The position numbers were made by a program, and so were the translations under genes. Under the pieces are notes generated by a model that was not told the DNA's origin, did no database searches, and saw only the letters and a program-made list of their open reading frames with translations. A stretch of DNA of 64,000 nt. Source: Bin87 sp965116565. Its GTDB lineage: Bacteria > Chloroflexota > Dehalococcoidia > Lucifugimonadales > UBA3495. Within the stretch, counting starts at the first letter, position 1. Each line of letters opens with the position of its first letter. Below, in pieces: positions 25,106 to 34,016 of this stretch. The stretch lies in assembly GCA_965116565.1 (NCBI GenBank), contig OZ220699.1, forward strand, positions 1,488,001 to 1,552,000, given 5' to 3'.

Positions 25106-27502
25106 ATGAAATTACGACTCAATTCACTTTCTATCGCCGTGATCGCTGCCTTCACCATATTGTTCGCCGTTGGCGGATGGTTTGCATTTGAAAACATAGC
25201 GCAGGCGCAGTCCCTGCCGTCCCCAGCCAATACTCGAGTGGCTAACGGGGACGATCGCGGCGCCGTTGACGTGTCATGGGATGCCGTGTCCGGCGCGTCG
25301 CACTACAGCGTCCGTTGGGTCAACCTTGACGCGGCCTGGGCTGCATACCGCGCCGGCCTGGACTGGCAACAACTAATCCAATCAGTTGACATCGCAGACA
25401 CCGGAGAGACCAGTTACACCCTGACCGTCAACGACCTGACGCCGGGAACGCGATACTCCTTCGGCGTGGGTAGCAAGAGCACGTCGGGCGCGACGCCCAA
25501 TTGGGCGTCTTGGGTCTCATTGGCTCCGGCCGGGGATGACGGCACCACCGACGTTCATGATGTTGTGCGGATTCAGTCGGCTGCGTTAGCGATCGCCCGG
25601 AACGCCAGTGAGCTGATCGCCGTCGGATCGGTTCCTACTGACGCCAGCATGACGGCTGCTATTGTTCGCGCAAAGATCGGGGAAGTGAGGCGACTTAAGG
25701 GTTTGCTAAACGAACAGGTGTTGGTTCTCACTGACCAGGGCCCCGCCGAACGCGCCGATTACATCGAAACCCTCGTGAACGATCTGATTTCCAACGTGGA
25801 AGCGATCCAAACGGGGAGGGGCCGGTTGAGTATGGCACTGCGCGCAGAGAACGCCAGCAGGGCCGCGCTGACCAGAGACAACAACAAAACACTCTTTCCC
25901 CAGACCGGCGTCAGCGTGGACCGCCAGTTTTACGACTTGGTAACCGCCACCGATGGGCACGTGTCGACGGAGGACATACTCCAGTATACGCACACGGAAA
26001 GCTTGGGCTCAAACGCTACGTTGGGACATACCCTCCTGCTGGTCGCGAGTCTCATGCAGGACCCGACGTTTGTAGCCCGTATCCAGGAATCATACGACAC
26101 AATAGGCGGGCGCGTGGATCGGGATGTTGAATATCTGCGCGACCACCGTCCTGTCGAGTTCTTCGATGATGACGTTCTCCTGCAGGCGGAGAACGTGCGC
26201 GATGCTGGCGGCGGAGAAGCCGACTACTTCGATCGTCTCGTTGCCCGACTGGACCTGGTCGTCAAGGAAAGAGAGTTGATTGAGGATAACGCGGAAATTC
26301 TAGATGATCTGCTGGAGCAGGTGGACCACCTGTCAGCCGAAGTCCGGGGAGCGGACGACGTGCCGCCGGTTCCGACGCCGCCTACGGCAGATACGATGGA
26401 TCCAGGTATCACCGACAACCAGATAATGTTTGGTCAGTCGGCGGCGTTGACGGGTTCCAATGACGTGCTGGGCATAGGCATGCGGCTCGGCATCCGGGCA
26501 GCGTTCAAAGAGGCGAATGATAACGGTGGTGTTGGTGGCCGCCAATTGAACCTGATGACTGAAAACGACAGCTACGAACCCGACGCAGCGTTCGCGAATA
26601 CGCTCAAGTTCGTCGAGGGAGACAACCCAGTATTTGCGCTGATCGGGGCCGTTGGCACGCCCACCTCCCGTGCTGCATTGCCGGTGGCGAAAGACGCCGG
26701 CGTGCCCTTCGTTGGTGCCTTCACGGGCGCCCAGTTGTTGCGTGGTGATGAACTGACTAACGTGCTGAACTACCGCGCGTCTTACCATGATGAGACGGAC
26801 AAGATGGTGAAGCTGCTAGCGGCGGCGGACATCACCAATGTGGCGGTTCTGTACCAAAACGACTCGTACGGCGTGGACGGCCTCATGGGCGTGAAAAATG
26901 CGCTAAATCGCCAGGATAAAATGGAACTGGTGGCGTCCTGGTACTACCGGCGCAATACGTCGGCGGTCCAGTCGGCGGCGTTCCGAATCGCCGCAGAGGA
27001 TCCCGAAGCGGTAATCATCATTGGCACCTCAGCGCCTGCCGCCAAAATCATCAATAAGCTTCGCATGAAGATGGTTGCGGATCCCCCTGTTTTCCTGTCC
27101 GTGTCTTTCGTGGGTAGCGATGCTTTGGTCTCTGAACTCGACAAGCTCGGCGAAAGCGGCGAAGGCGTGTACGTCACTCAGGTGGTGCCGCTTCCAAGCG
27201 GCGACAGCCTGCCGATCCTCGGTGAGTACCGCGAAGCCCTGACCGCGTACAAATCCGACGCGGAGCCGAATTTCGTCTCGTTGGAAGGTTATCTTGCGGG
27301 ACGGCTGGCGATAGCCCGCCTGCAGGCCTGCGATTCGGACCTTAGTCGTGAGTGTTTCCTCGATGTCGGGACCGATCCCATCGACATCGGCGGCCTTATG
27401 CTCCAATTCGGGGCCAACGACAACCAGGGGTCGGACGAAGTTTACCTGACCGTCATCGGCGCTGATGGAGAGTACCGGCTGGCCGACGCCATCACGCGTT
27501 AG
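25106..27502 (+). CDS. secreted fusion: fibronectin III + helical module + type I periplasmic binding domain
   Basis: A 798-residue exported protein. A signal peptide ending AQAQ (residues 1-35, no lipobox) is followed by one FnIII domain (36-150: GAVDVSWDAVSGASHYSVRW, ending GTRYSFGVGSKS). Next comes about 275 residues of mainly alpha-helical sequence of no recognised family (155-428), a Pro/Thr hinge, and a complete Leu/Ile/Val-type binding domain (430-798) opening DPGITDNQIMFGQSAALTG. The binding domain is closely similar to the whole preceding lipoprotein. No transmembrane segment follows, so the protein should be free or wall-attached. ATG 25106 chosen because it gives the signal peptide. 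Confidence 0.85.
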   Translation: MKLRLNSLSIAVIAAFTILFAVGGWFAFENIAQAQSLPSPANTRVANGDDRGAVDVSWDAVSGASHYSVRWVNLDAAWAAYRAGLDWQQLIQSVDIADTGETSYTLTVNDLTPGTRYSFGVGSKSTSGATPNWASWVSLAPAGDDGTTDVHDVVRIQSAALAIARNASELIAVGSVPTDASMTAAIVRAKIGEVRRLKGLLNEQVLVLTDQGPAERADYIETLVNDLISNVEAIQTGRGRLSMALRAENASRAALTRDNNKTLFPQTGVSVDRQFYDLVTATDGHVSTEDILQYTHTESLGSNATLGHTLLLVASLMQDPTFVARIQESYDTIGGRVDRDVEYLRDHRPVEFFDDDVLLQAENVRDAGGGEADYFDRLVARLDLVVKERELIEDNAEILDDLLEQVDHLSAEVRGADDVPPVPTPPTADTMDPGITDNQIMFGQSAALTGSNDVLGIGMRLGIRAAFKEANDNGGVGGRQLNLMTENDSYEPDAAFANTLKFVEGDNPVFALIGAVGTPTSRAALPVAKDAGVPFVGAFTGAQLLRGDELTNVLNYRASYHDETDKMVKLLAAADITNVAVLYQNDSYGVDGLMGVKNALNRQDKMELVASWYYRRNTSAVQSAAFRIAAEDPEAVIIIGTSAPAAKIINKLRMKMVADPPVFLSVSFVGSDALVSELDKLGESGEGVYVTQVVPLPSGDSLPILGEYREALTAYKSDAEPNFVSLEGYLAGRLAIARLQACDSDLSRECFLDVGTDPIDIGGLMLQFGANDNQGSDEVYLTVIGADGEYRLADAITR

Positions 27503-27534
27503 CCGATAGGAGAGAAATCTCCGTGACGACGTAG

Positions 27535-27566
27535 ACTCCCCGCCACCCAAAGGGGTGGCGGGGAGT
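27535..27566. terminator. bidirectional terminator between convergent units
   Basis: A perfect 14-base-pair stem, ACTCCCCGCCACCC with GGGTGGCGGGGAGT, around the loop AAAG. It lies between the plus-strand fusion gene (stop 27502) and the minus-strand amidohydrolase (stop 27574). Confidence 0.85.
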
Positions 27567-27573
27567 TTCCCGT

Positions 27574-29172
27574 TCAGCCCTCGTACACGGTACGCCCGCC
27601 GACAATCGTTCGCTCCACCGGGATGTCCTTGATGCCAAAGGGGTCGATGGCGGTGGGATCTGCGCCCAGCACCACCAGATCGGCCAGTTTGCCCACCTCG
27701 ATACTGCCCTTCAGATTTTCCTCGAACCCGGCGTATGCGCCGTTCAACGTGTAGATGCGCAGGGCGTCTTCCACCGAAATCCGCTGATTCGTGCCCCACT
27801 CGCGTCCCTCGCTGTCGGTCCGGGTAACGCAACTCTGTATCCCCATCAGCGGTTCGAACGGACCGGGCGGGTAGTCGGTGGCGCCGGTGGATACCACGCC
27901 GTAGTCCATGAACGAGCGCTGCGCGAACATCCACTGCAGCCGTTCGTGTCCGTAAAACTGCATCTTCTCGCCGTGGTAGTAAACGTAGGTGCAGAAGGGG
28001 GTCGCCACCGTCCCAAGGTTGTTCATACGGGTCAGCAGGTCTTCGTTGACCAGCGTGCAATGTTCCACGCGATGCCTGGGGTCAGGCCGAGGATGAGCGG
28101 ACTGAGCGGCTTCGTAGGCTTTGAGCACCAGGTCGATGGTCGAATCGCCGTTGGCGTGGATGCACACCTGGAATCCGGCGGCGTGCATCGCCATAACGTT
28201 GTCCGCGATTTCGTCCTCAGTCATCGTTAGGATGCCGTGGTCGCAGCGACTGCCGACATACGGCTCGGACAGGTAGGCAGTTCGCGACGCGATTGCGCCG
28301 TCTGCGACCATTTTTATGCCCCCTATGCGCAACCGCTCGTCGCCCATGCCGGCGCGAATCCCCGCGTCGCGCAACGCCGGGAAGTAGCGGTACCACATCA
28401 GCGCGTAAACCCTCAGGCTGAGGTCGCCGGAATCGCGGCCTTCCTGGTAGGTTTGCAGTTCGTAATCGGTGACCCGGGCGTCGTGGACGCTGGTCAGGCC
28501 GGCCCGGTTCAGCATCTCGCAGATAACCTTTAGACCTTCCCGACGGGTTTCTTCCGACTCGACCGGCAGTTGGTTCTCGCGGATGTCATCGGAGGCTCGT
28601 TCGTAGATCACTCCGTCCAGCCGTCCCGTGTCCGGGTTGCGCCCCAGACGGCCGCCCGGTGGATCGGGAGATTCGTCGTTGAAACCCCCTCGCTCCAACG
28701 CCAGCGTGTTACCGAAATACACGTGCCCGGCCCGGTGGGCAACGAGTACGGGATGCTCAGTGCTCACAGCATCCAGGTCTTCACGGCGCAGGAACCGATT
28801 TTCCGCGGTTTTGGTATCGTCGAACTTGAAACCCTGTACCCACTGGCCGGGTGCTGTCGCCGCGACCCGTTCCCGCAAGGCTGCCTGGATATCTGAAATG
28901 CTCGGGAGCGCGCAATCCGCAGCCATCACGTGTCGCGTTCCGCTGCTGAGCACATGGATGTGTGCGTCTACGAATCCCGGCAGAACGGTCTTGCCGGCCA
29001 TATCCAGAATATTGGTGTCGGGTCCGATCAGGGTTTCCAGGTCCGAGTCGCTACCGACGCCGATAAATCGCCCGTCTCGCATCGCGACTGCTGTGGCGCG
29101 CGGTTGGAGCGGATCGATTGTTATAACGTTGGCGCGGCGGATTACGGTGTCTGCATGATAAGACTGCATCAT
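27574..29172 (-). CDS. amidohydrolase family protein (YtcJ-like)
   Basis: A 532-residue metal-dependent hydrolase. Motifs in order: GFVDAHIHVLSSG (the HxH metal pair), IGGIKMVADGAIASRTAYL, QVCIHANGD, PRHRVEHCTLVNEDLL and VSTGATDYPPGPFEPL (Asp at the usual strand 8 site). This matches the YtcJ/NfdA-like group, which removes N-formyl or amide groups; the natural substrate is unknown. No signal peptide. AGGAGG precedes two adjacent ATGs at 29172 and 29169; spacing slightly favours the second. It ends the minus-strand run that starts at 32024. Confidence 0.9.
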   Translation of the reverse strand: MMQSYHADTVIRRANVITIDPLQPRATAVAMRDGRFIGVGSDSDLETLIGPDTNILDMAGKTVLPGFVDAHIHVLSSGTRHVMAADCALPSISDIQAALRERVAATAPGQWVQGFKFDDTKTAENRFLRREDLDAVSTEHPVLVAHRAGHVYFGNTLALERGGFNDESPDPPGGRLGRNPDTGRLDGVIYERASDDIRENQLPVESEETRREGLKVICEMLNRAGLTSVHDARVTDYELQTYQEGRDSGDLSLRVYALMWYRYFPALRDAGIRAGMGDERLRIGGIKMVADGAIASRTAYLSEPYVGSRCDHGILTMTEDEIADNVMAMHAAGFQVCIHANGDSTIDLVLKAYEAAQSAHPRPDPRHRVEHCTLVNEDLLTRMNNLGTVATPFCTYVYYHGEKMQFYGHERLQWMFAQRSFMDYGVVSTGATDYPPGPFEPLMGIQSCVTRTDSEGREWGTNQRISVEDALRIYTLNGAYAGFEENLKGSIEVGKLADLVVLGADPTAIDPFGIKDIPVERTIVGGRTVYEG

Positions 29173-29184
29173 TTCCTCCTGTTG

Positions 29185-30282
29185 TCAGACGTTGGGCACA
29201 ATGGCAACGTGGATGCTGGGTACGCCCGCTTCTCCGCTCAACGTGGCCAGAGCCTTTTCCGCCTGCGCAATGGGAAAACTGTGGGTGTGCAGACGCTCCA
29301 TCGGGTACTTGCGCGAGTGAATCGTGTCCACGGCGCGCCGGAAAGCCGAATATTCGACGCCCAGAACTCCCCTCAACGTGATCTTTTTCCAGATGATGTC
29401 GTCTGGGGACAGTCCTTCAAACGCGCGGCGTCCTTTCAAGCCAGCGAGCACGATGGTTCCACCGGGTTTCACCATCTGGACAGCCTGGTTCACAGCCTCC
29501 ACCGAGTACGGCGTGGTGTCAACCACGCAATCCACACCCGCACCGTCGGTTGCCGCCATCACCCGATCGACCGGATCCTCACCGTCCACGTTGATGGCGA
29601 GGTCTGCCCCCATATCCCGAGCCAACGCCAGCTTGTGCTCGTCTTTCCCAAGGCCGGTGATGGCGACCAGGGACGCTCCCGACTCCTTGGCCGCGATGGC
29701 GCAACAAATTCCGCGTTGGCCAGAGCCGAGTACGGCCAGGCTTTGACCGGATTGCAAACCCGTGGCGTCGACGCCCCACGCAAAACCTGCGCCCAGCGGG
29801 TTGAACATGACAGCCACCGCAGGATCCAGATCTCCGTCCATGGGAAATACCACCGATCCCGCTGGCAAGTACAGGTACTCGGAATATCCGCCCCAGAGAC
29901 CCGGTGACTTGTCCAACCCAGTCTGGCCGAAACCTCCGGCGGTAGGACACGGTTCGGCGCCACCGGCTTCGCACGCCGCGCAACGGCCGCACCGATAGCC
30001 GGACCGGACGGCCACACGGTCGCCAAGGCCAACGCCCCAACGTTCCGAGGCTCGTCGGCCTATGGACGGGATGCGTCCCAGAGGTTCGTGTCCCAGGATG
30101 ATGGGGTACGGGATATCCAGGTCGCCACGGAACCATTCGTAATCCGTCCCGCAGATGCCGGTGGCTTCTATTCTGACTATGGCCTCGTCGTCGCCGATCT
30201 CGGGGATATCGAGCTCCCTGGTTTCCATCACGTTGGGCGCGGTGGTTACGGCGGCCAAGGATGTTCGTGGCAAGGTGGTCAT
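29185..30282 (-). CDS. zinc-dependent alcohol dehydrogenase (MDR superfamily)
   Basis: A 365-residue medium-chain dehydrogenase. The catalytic zinc set begins with ATGICGTDYEWFRG and GHEPLG. The structural zinc lobe is complete (RCGRCAACEAGGAEPC). The Rossmann motif LGSGQRG lies near residue 190. It oxidises an alcohol or polyol with NAD(P). It stands 12 bases ahead of the amidohydrolase and 7 bases after an SDR dehydrogenase on the same strand, so two redox steps and a hydrolysis appear to be linked. Confidence 0.9.
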   Translation of the reverse strand: MTTLPRTSLAAVTTAPNVMETRELDIPEIGDDEAIVRIEATGICGTDYEWFRGDLDIPYPIILGHEPLGRIPSIGRRASERWGVGLGDRVAVRSGYRCGRCAACEAGGAEPCPTAGGFGQTGLDKSPGLWGGYSEYLYLPAGSVVFPMDGDLDPAVAVMFNPLGAGFAWGVDATGLQSGQSLAVLGSGQRGICCAIAAKESGASLVAITGLGKDEHKLALARDMGADLAINVDGEDPVDRVMAATDGAGVDCVVDTTPYSVEAVNQAVQMVKPGGTIVLAGLKGRRAFEGLSPDDIIWKKITLRGVLGVEYSAFRRAVDTIHSRKYPMERLHTHSFPIAQAEKALATLSGEAGVPSIHVAIVPNV

Positions 30283-30289
30283 GGATGCC

Positions 30290-31042
30290 TCACTTCGCGG
30301 TGTAGCCGCCGTCGATAACCAGTTCGCTGCCGGTCATGAACGACGACTCATCGGATGCCAGGAACAGCGCGCCATACGAGATGTCGTCGGTCGTGCCGAC
30401 GCGCCCCAACGGGATCTGGTCGATGCGCGCCTGGATTTCTTCCGCGGTCTGATTGGTCATGCCATCTCGGCGCATGTCGGTGTCCACGGAGCCCGGGTGG
30501 ATGGAGTTTGCGCGAATATTGTCGGCTGCATGCTGGATGGCTGTGGACTTAGTGAACAGCCGCACCGCGCCCTTGGTGGCGATGTAAGCAGGCGGTCCGA
30601 TAGACACCAGGCCGCTGATGGACGATATGTTGACAATGCTGCCACCCCCGGCGCGGCGCATGGCAGGAATCGCGGCCTTGGTACCCAGGAACACTCCCTT
30701 GGCGTTCACATCCATGATGTTGTCCCAGTCTTCGGCAGTGGTTTCCTCTATGTTTTTGCGCAGCACGATCGCCGCGTTGTTCACCAGGACGTCCACCTTC
30801 CCAAAACGTTCCTCCGCCGTTTGGATGGCCCGGTCCCAATCTTCAGCGCTGGTCACGTCAAGGTGGAGGTAAACGGCCTCGCCGCCCAGTTCGCGGATCT
30901 CGGCTTCCACCTGCATGCCGAGTTCGTCGCGCACGTCGCCGATGACCACCCTTGCGCCTTCCCGGGCGAACATCCTGGCTTCGGTGGCTCCCTGGCCGCG
31001 CGCCCCGCCCGTTATGATCGCAACCTTGCCTTCCAGCCTCAT
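30290..31042 (-). CDS. short-chain dehydrogenase/reductase (SDR)
   Basis: A 250-residue classical SDR. The cofactor motif TGGARGQG is near residue 13, NNAAI near residue 90, and a catalytic Ser is followed by Tyr-x-x-x-Lys as YIATKG. The Asp in IGDVRDE suggests NAD rather than NADP. Start at 31042 after AAGGAGGGG; the longer frame reaching 31120 has no such site. Closest in pattern to 3-alpha-hydroxysteroid / cyclohexanol-type dehydrogenases. Operon with 29185 and 31089. Confidence 0.9.
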   Translation of the reverse strand: MRLEGKVAIITGGARGQGATEARMFAREGARVVIGDVRDELGMQVEAEIRELGGEAVYLHLDVTSAEDWDRAIQTAEERFGKVDVLVNNAAIVLRKNIEETTAEDWDNIMDVNAKGVFLGTKAAIPAMRRAGGGSIVNISSISGLVSIGPPAYIATKGAVRLFTKSTAIQHAADNIRANSIHPGSVDTDMRRDGMTNQTAEEIQARIDQIPLGRVGTTDDISYGALFLASDESSFMTGSELVIDGGYTAK

Positions 31043-31088
31043 GGTATCCCCTCCTTGGTTCCGGGTTTGAGTTTCCACCGCCCCTGAG

Positions 31089-32024
31089 CTATGCAGATTC
31101 CGCCATCGCTCGCTGGGCAAATTCAGGACGCACTATCTGCTCATAAGGATGCGCTTCCCGCACCAGGCCACCAGCGATCAGAGCATCGCGCATACGGACG
31201 AACCCTTCCCTGCCAATCAATGGATCGGTGGCCCACACGCCGGCGGCTTTGTAACGCCTGATGCCTTCCGACAGGAGCGCACGGTCATATTCGGGAAACA
31301 CCGGGGCGACGCATTCCGCCACCGCCTCAGGCTCGTTCTGCGCGACCCACCGCTGGGCCTGGGCATAGCCGCTGACAAAACGCTGGACCGTGTCGGGGTT
31401 TTCCGCGACGTAGGCAGGCGTCGCGGCGAAGCTGCTGTAACAGACGTACCCGCTTTCTCTCCCCAGCGTCGCCGCCAGGTGACCGGATCCTTCGTTTACC
31501 AACTGGCCGGCGAAGGGATAGGGAACCTGCAGGTAGTCTGCATCGCCGTTCCGGAAGCGTGACAGCATTTGTTCCGCAGGCAGCCCGCCCATCAGATTGA
31601 CGCTGGCGGGATCCACGCCGTGCCATCGCATGGCCGCCTGCAGCGTGGTGTACGGTACCGGAGTGAAACCCACCGGAATCAACGTTTTGCCCACGAGGTC
31701 CGCCCACGTCCAGTCGTCGGTGGGTTGTTTGGAAAGCAGGAAAAATCCGTCGCGCTGGTTGATCTCGGCGATGTGCAACGGAGGCGAATCACTGCCGGCG
31801 TCAAGGTCCATGAAACTGCGACTGATGCCGCTCTGGGTGATGTCTATATCCCCGCTCTTGAGCAGGTCCGTGCTGGACTGGCCGGTTGGGATGTGGGAGA
31901 AGTCGATGTCCAATCCCTCAGCGGCGAGAAAACCACCTTCCACCGCCACGTATATGGTCGTGTAGAACATGTTGCGGAATGCCACCCGCAACCGGATCCG
32001 TTCGGGAGATGCCTGGGATGTCAT
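31089..32024 (-). CDS. NMT1/THI5-like substrate-binding protein without signal peptide
   Basis: A 311-residue protein with the SsuA/THI5-like two-lobe fold: FYTTIYVAVEGGFLAAEGLDIDF, GDIDITQSGISRSF, LVGKTLIPVGF, GVDPASVNLMGGLPAEQML and GDADYLQVPYPF. Relatives bind sulfonates, nitrate, taurine or pyrimidine precursors for ABC importers. This protein has no signal peptide or lipobox and no permease or ATPase next to it. The cysteine cluster of eukaryotic THI5 is also absent. It heads the SDR / alcohol dehydrogenase / amidohydrolase run, so a cytoplasmic ligand-binding or enzymatic role is possible. Confidence 0.8.
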   Translation of the reverse strand: MTSQASPERIRLRVAFRNMFYTTIYVAVEGGFLAAEGLDIDFSHIPTGQSSTDLLKSGDIDITQSGISRSFMDLDAGSDSPPLHIAEINQRDGFFLLSKQPTDDWTWADLVGKTLIPVGFTPVPYTTLQAAMRWHGVDPASVNLMGGLPAEQMLSRFRNGDADYLQVPYPFAGQLVNEGSGHLAATLGRESGYVCYSSFAATPAYVAENPDTVQRFVSGYAQAQRWVAQNEPEAVAECVAPVFPEYDRALLSEGIRRYKAAGVWATDPLIGREGFVRMRDALIAGGLVREAHPYEQIVRPEFAQRAMAESA

Positions 32025-32050
32025 GTTTGAACTCCGTCCAAGTTGTTCGA

Positions 32051-34006
32051 TTATATCGGGACCGGTAGGCGCAGATCACCGCTGGACAACACCGCGATGC
32101 CGTCCTCTCGGACGTACTCAATCGCGCCGCCCTCGTACTGTTCATCGTAGAGTTGGGCGTACAGGCCTCCTGACGCCACCAACTCGTAGTGCGTACCGCG
32201 TTCTACCACGCGGCCTCGGTCGATCACGAAAATAACGTCCGCGGTCATAATGGTAGACAGCCGGTGGGCGATTGCGATGGTGGTGCGTCCCTGCATCAAT
32301 GGCTGCAGCGCGGCTTGCACGTACCGCTCGCTGGTAGTGTCTAGGGATGACGTCGCCTCGTCCAGTATCAGCAATCGAGGGTCGTGCAGGATCACCCGCG
32401 CGATGGACAGCCGTTGGCGCTCGCCGCCCGACATCCGGTAACCGCGCTCGCCCACGACCGTGTCGTAACCGTCTGGAAATTCCATGATCCGGTCGTGGAT
32501 GAAGGCCGCCCTGGCTGCAGCGTGCAGTTGCTGTTCGGTAGCGCCGGGGTTGCCGTATAGAAGGTTGTCGCGTATCGAGGCGTGAAACAGGTAACTCTCC
32601 TGGGAAACGTAGCCGATCATTCTGGCCAAGCTCTCCATCTTGATACGTCGGACGTCTACGCCGTCGATACTGACTTCTCCAGATGTCGCGTCGTACAGTC
32701 GCGGTATCAGGTAGGAAACGGTGGTCTTGCCGGCTCCACTGGGGCCGACCAGGGCGGCCAATTGCCCAGGTTTCACCTCCAGATTCACTCCATCGAGAGC
32801 CCAGAATTCGTGCCCCTGGGTTTCGACTTCGTACGCCTCTGACAGGAGGGTGGCGGGATGGTAATTCATCCGCGCATCGCGCAATGTCACGCGTCCTGAC
32901 ACGCGCTCGACTGGAATGTCCACCGCGTCGGGCGCATCAACGATGTCAGGCCGGATGTCCAGGTATCCAAATATGCGTTCGAACAGCGCCAGCGACGATT
33001 GCAGTTCCACCGACGTGCGAAGCAGCGTGCTGATCGGGAAGTACAGGCGGGCCTGCAGGGTGGTAAACGCCACTATCGTGCCCGCCGTGATTCCGTTGGG
33101 ACCGAATCCACCGAAGAGAATGTAACCGGCGATAACGTATACGACCACCGGAGTCAGGGAATAGAAAATCTGCATTCCGGCCCAGACCCTTTGGCCGGTC
33201 ATTTCTCGGCGGATTTCCAGATCTGACAAGTGTACGTTCTGGTCGCGGAACCGTTCGATTTCTCGGTTCTGGGCCCCGAACAGTCGGGTCAGCATGACTC
33301 CCGAAACGGAGAGGGTTTCCTGGGTGATTGCGGTCATCTCCGCCGTCGATTCCTGCACCAATTTGGACGCTGCTCTCCGGCGTTTTCCCACCATGTAGGC
33401 GAACACGGCGAACAGGGGAGTGATGCCAACCGCCACGACGGTCAACTGCCAGGAGAGAACGGACATGGCGATCAGGGTACTGATCAGGATCACGACGTTT
33501 GACAGGATGGTGCTTACCGTCCCCGTGACCACCACGCGGATCCCCGCCACGTCGTTGGCCACCCGGCTCTGTATTTCCCCGGTCTTCTGGGACGTGAAGA
33601 ACCCCAGGGACAATGACTGGAGGTGGGTGTACAGGCGGTCGCGCAGGTCGCGCATCACGCGTTGCCCCAATCGCTGGGTCAGCCAGGTCTGGACCACCCC
33701 GAGACATCCGGTAACCACCACGACGGATGCCATGGCGACGGCGAGTTTCCACAGGAGCTGCAAATTCGGCCCGCCCTCGGGGAAGAGGGCAGAGTCAAAC
33801 ACGACCCTGATCAGGATCGGATTGACCACGCCCAGACCGGCGGTTATCAGTATCAGCAACCCAATCGCCAGCACCTGAGGCCAGTGGGGTTGAAAGGTCC
33901 CGGCGATACGCCGGTGCAGGTGGGGCACACGGCGACTGGGCCGGCCACCGTCAGCGGCGGACGATCCTCTGGGACCGTGGGGTATGTTTTCGCGCACGGG
34001 GCGCAC
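32051..34006 (-). CDS. ABC exporter, fused permease and ATPase (MsbA/LmrA type)
   Basis: A 651-residue half-transporter. After a basic N-terminus there are six membrane helices (residues 45-330), then the nucleotide-binding domain with Walker A GPSGAGKTT, Q-loop YVSQESYLF, signature MSGGERQRLS, Walker B LLILDEATSSLD and switch AIAHRLSTI. It works as a homodimer, or as a heterodimer with a gene outside the window, exporting lipid, peptide or drug. The GTG start at 34006 lies 10 bases after the LLM gene's stop, so both are probably on one transcript. The C-terminal 30 residues are not conserved. Confidence 0.92.
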   Translation of the reverse strand: MRPVRENIPHGPRGSSAADGGRPSRRVPHLHRRIAGTFQPHWPQVLAIGLLILITAGLGVVNPILIRVVFDSALFPEGGPNLQLLWKLAVAMASVVVVTGCLGVVQTWLTQRLGQRVMRDLRDRLYTHLQSLSLGFFTSQKTGEIQSRVANDVAGIRVVVTGTVSTILSNVVILISTLIAMSVLSWQLTVVAVGITPLFAVFAYMVGKRRRAASKLVQESTAEMTAITQETLSVSGVMLTRLFGAQNREIERFRDQNVHLSDLEIRREMTGQRVWAGMQIFYSLTPVVVYVIAGYILFGGFGPNGITAGTIVAFTTLQARLYFPISTLLRTSVELQSSLALFERIFGYLDIRPDIVDAPDAVDIPVERVSGRVTLRDARMNYHPATLLSEAYEVETQGHEFWALDGVNLEVKPGQLAALVGPSGAGKTTVSYLIPRLYDATSGEVSIDGVDVRRIKMESLARMIGYVSQESYLFHASIRDNLLYGNPGATEQQLHAAARAAFIHDRIMEFPDGYDTVVGERGYRMSGGERQRLSIARVILHDPRLLILDEATSSLDTTSERYVQAALQPLMQGRTTIAIAHRLSTIMTADVIFVIDRGRVVERGTHYELVASGGLYAQLYDEQYEGGAIEYVREDGIAVLSSGDLRLPVPI

Positions 34007-34016
34007 GGCCGGCCGC

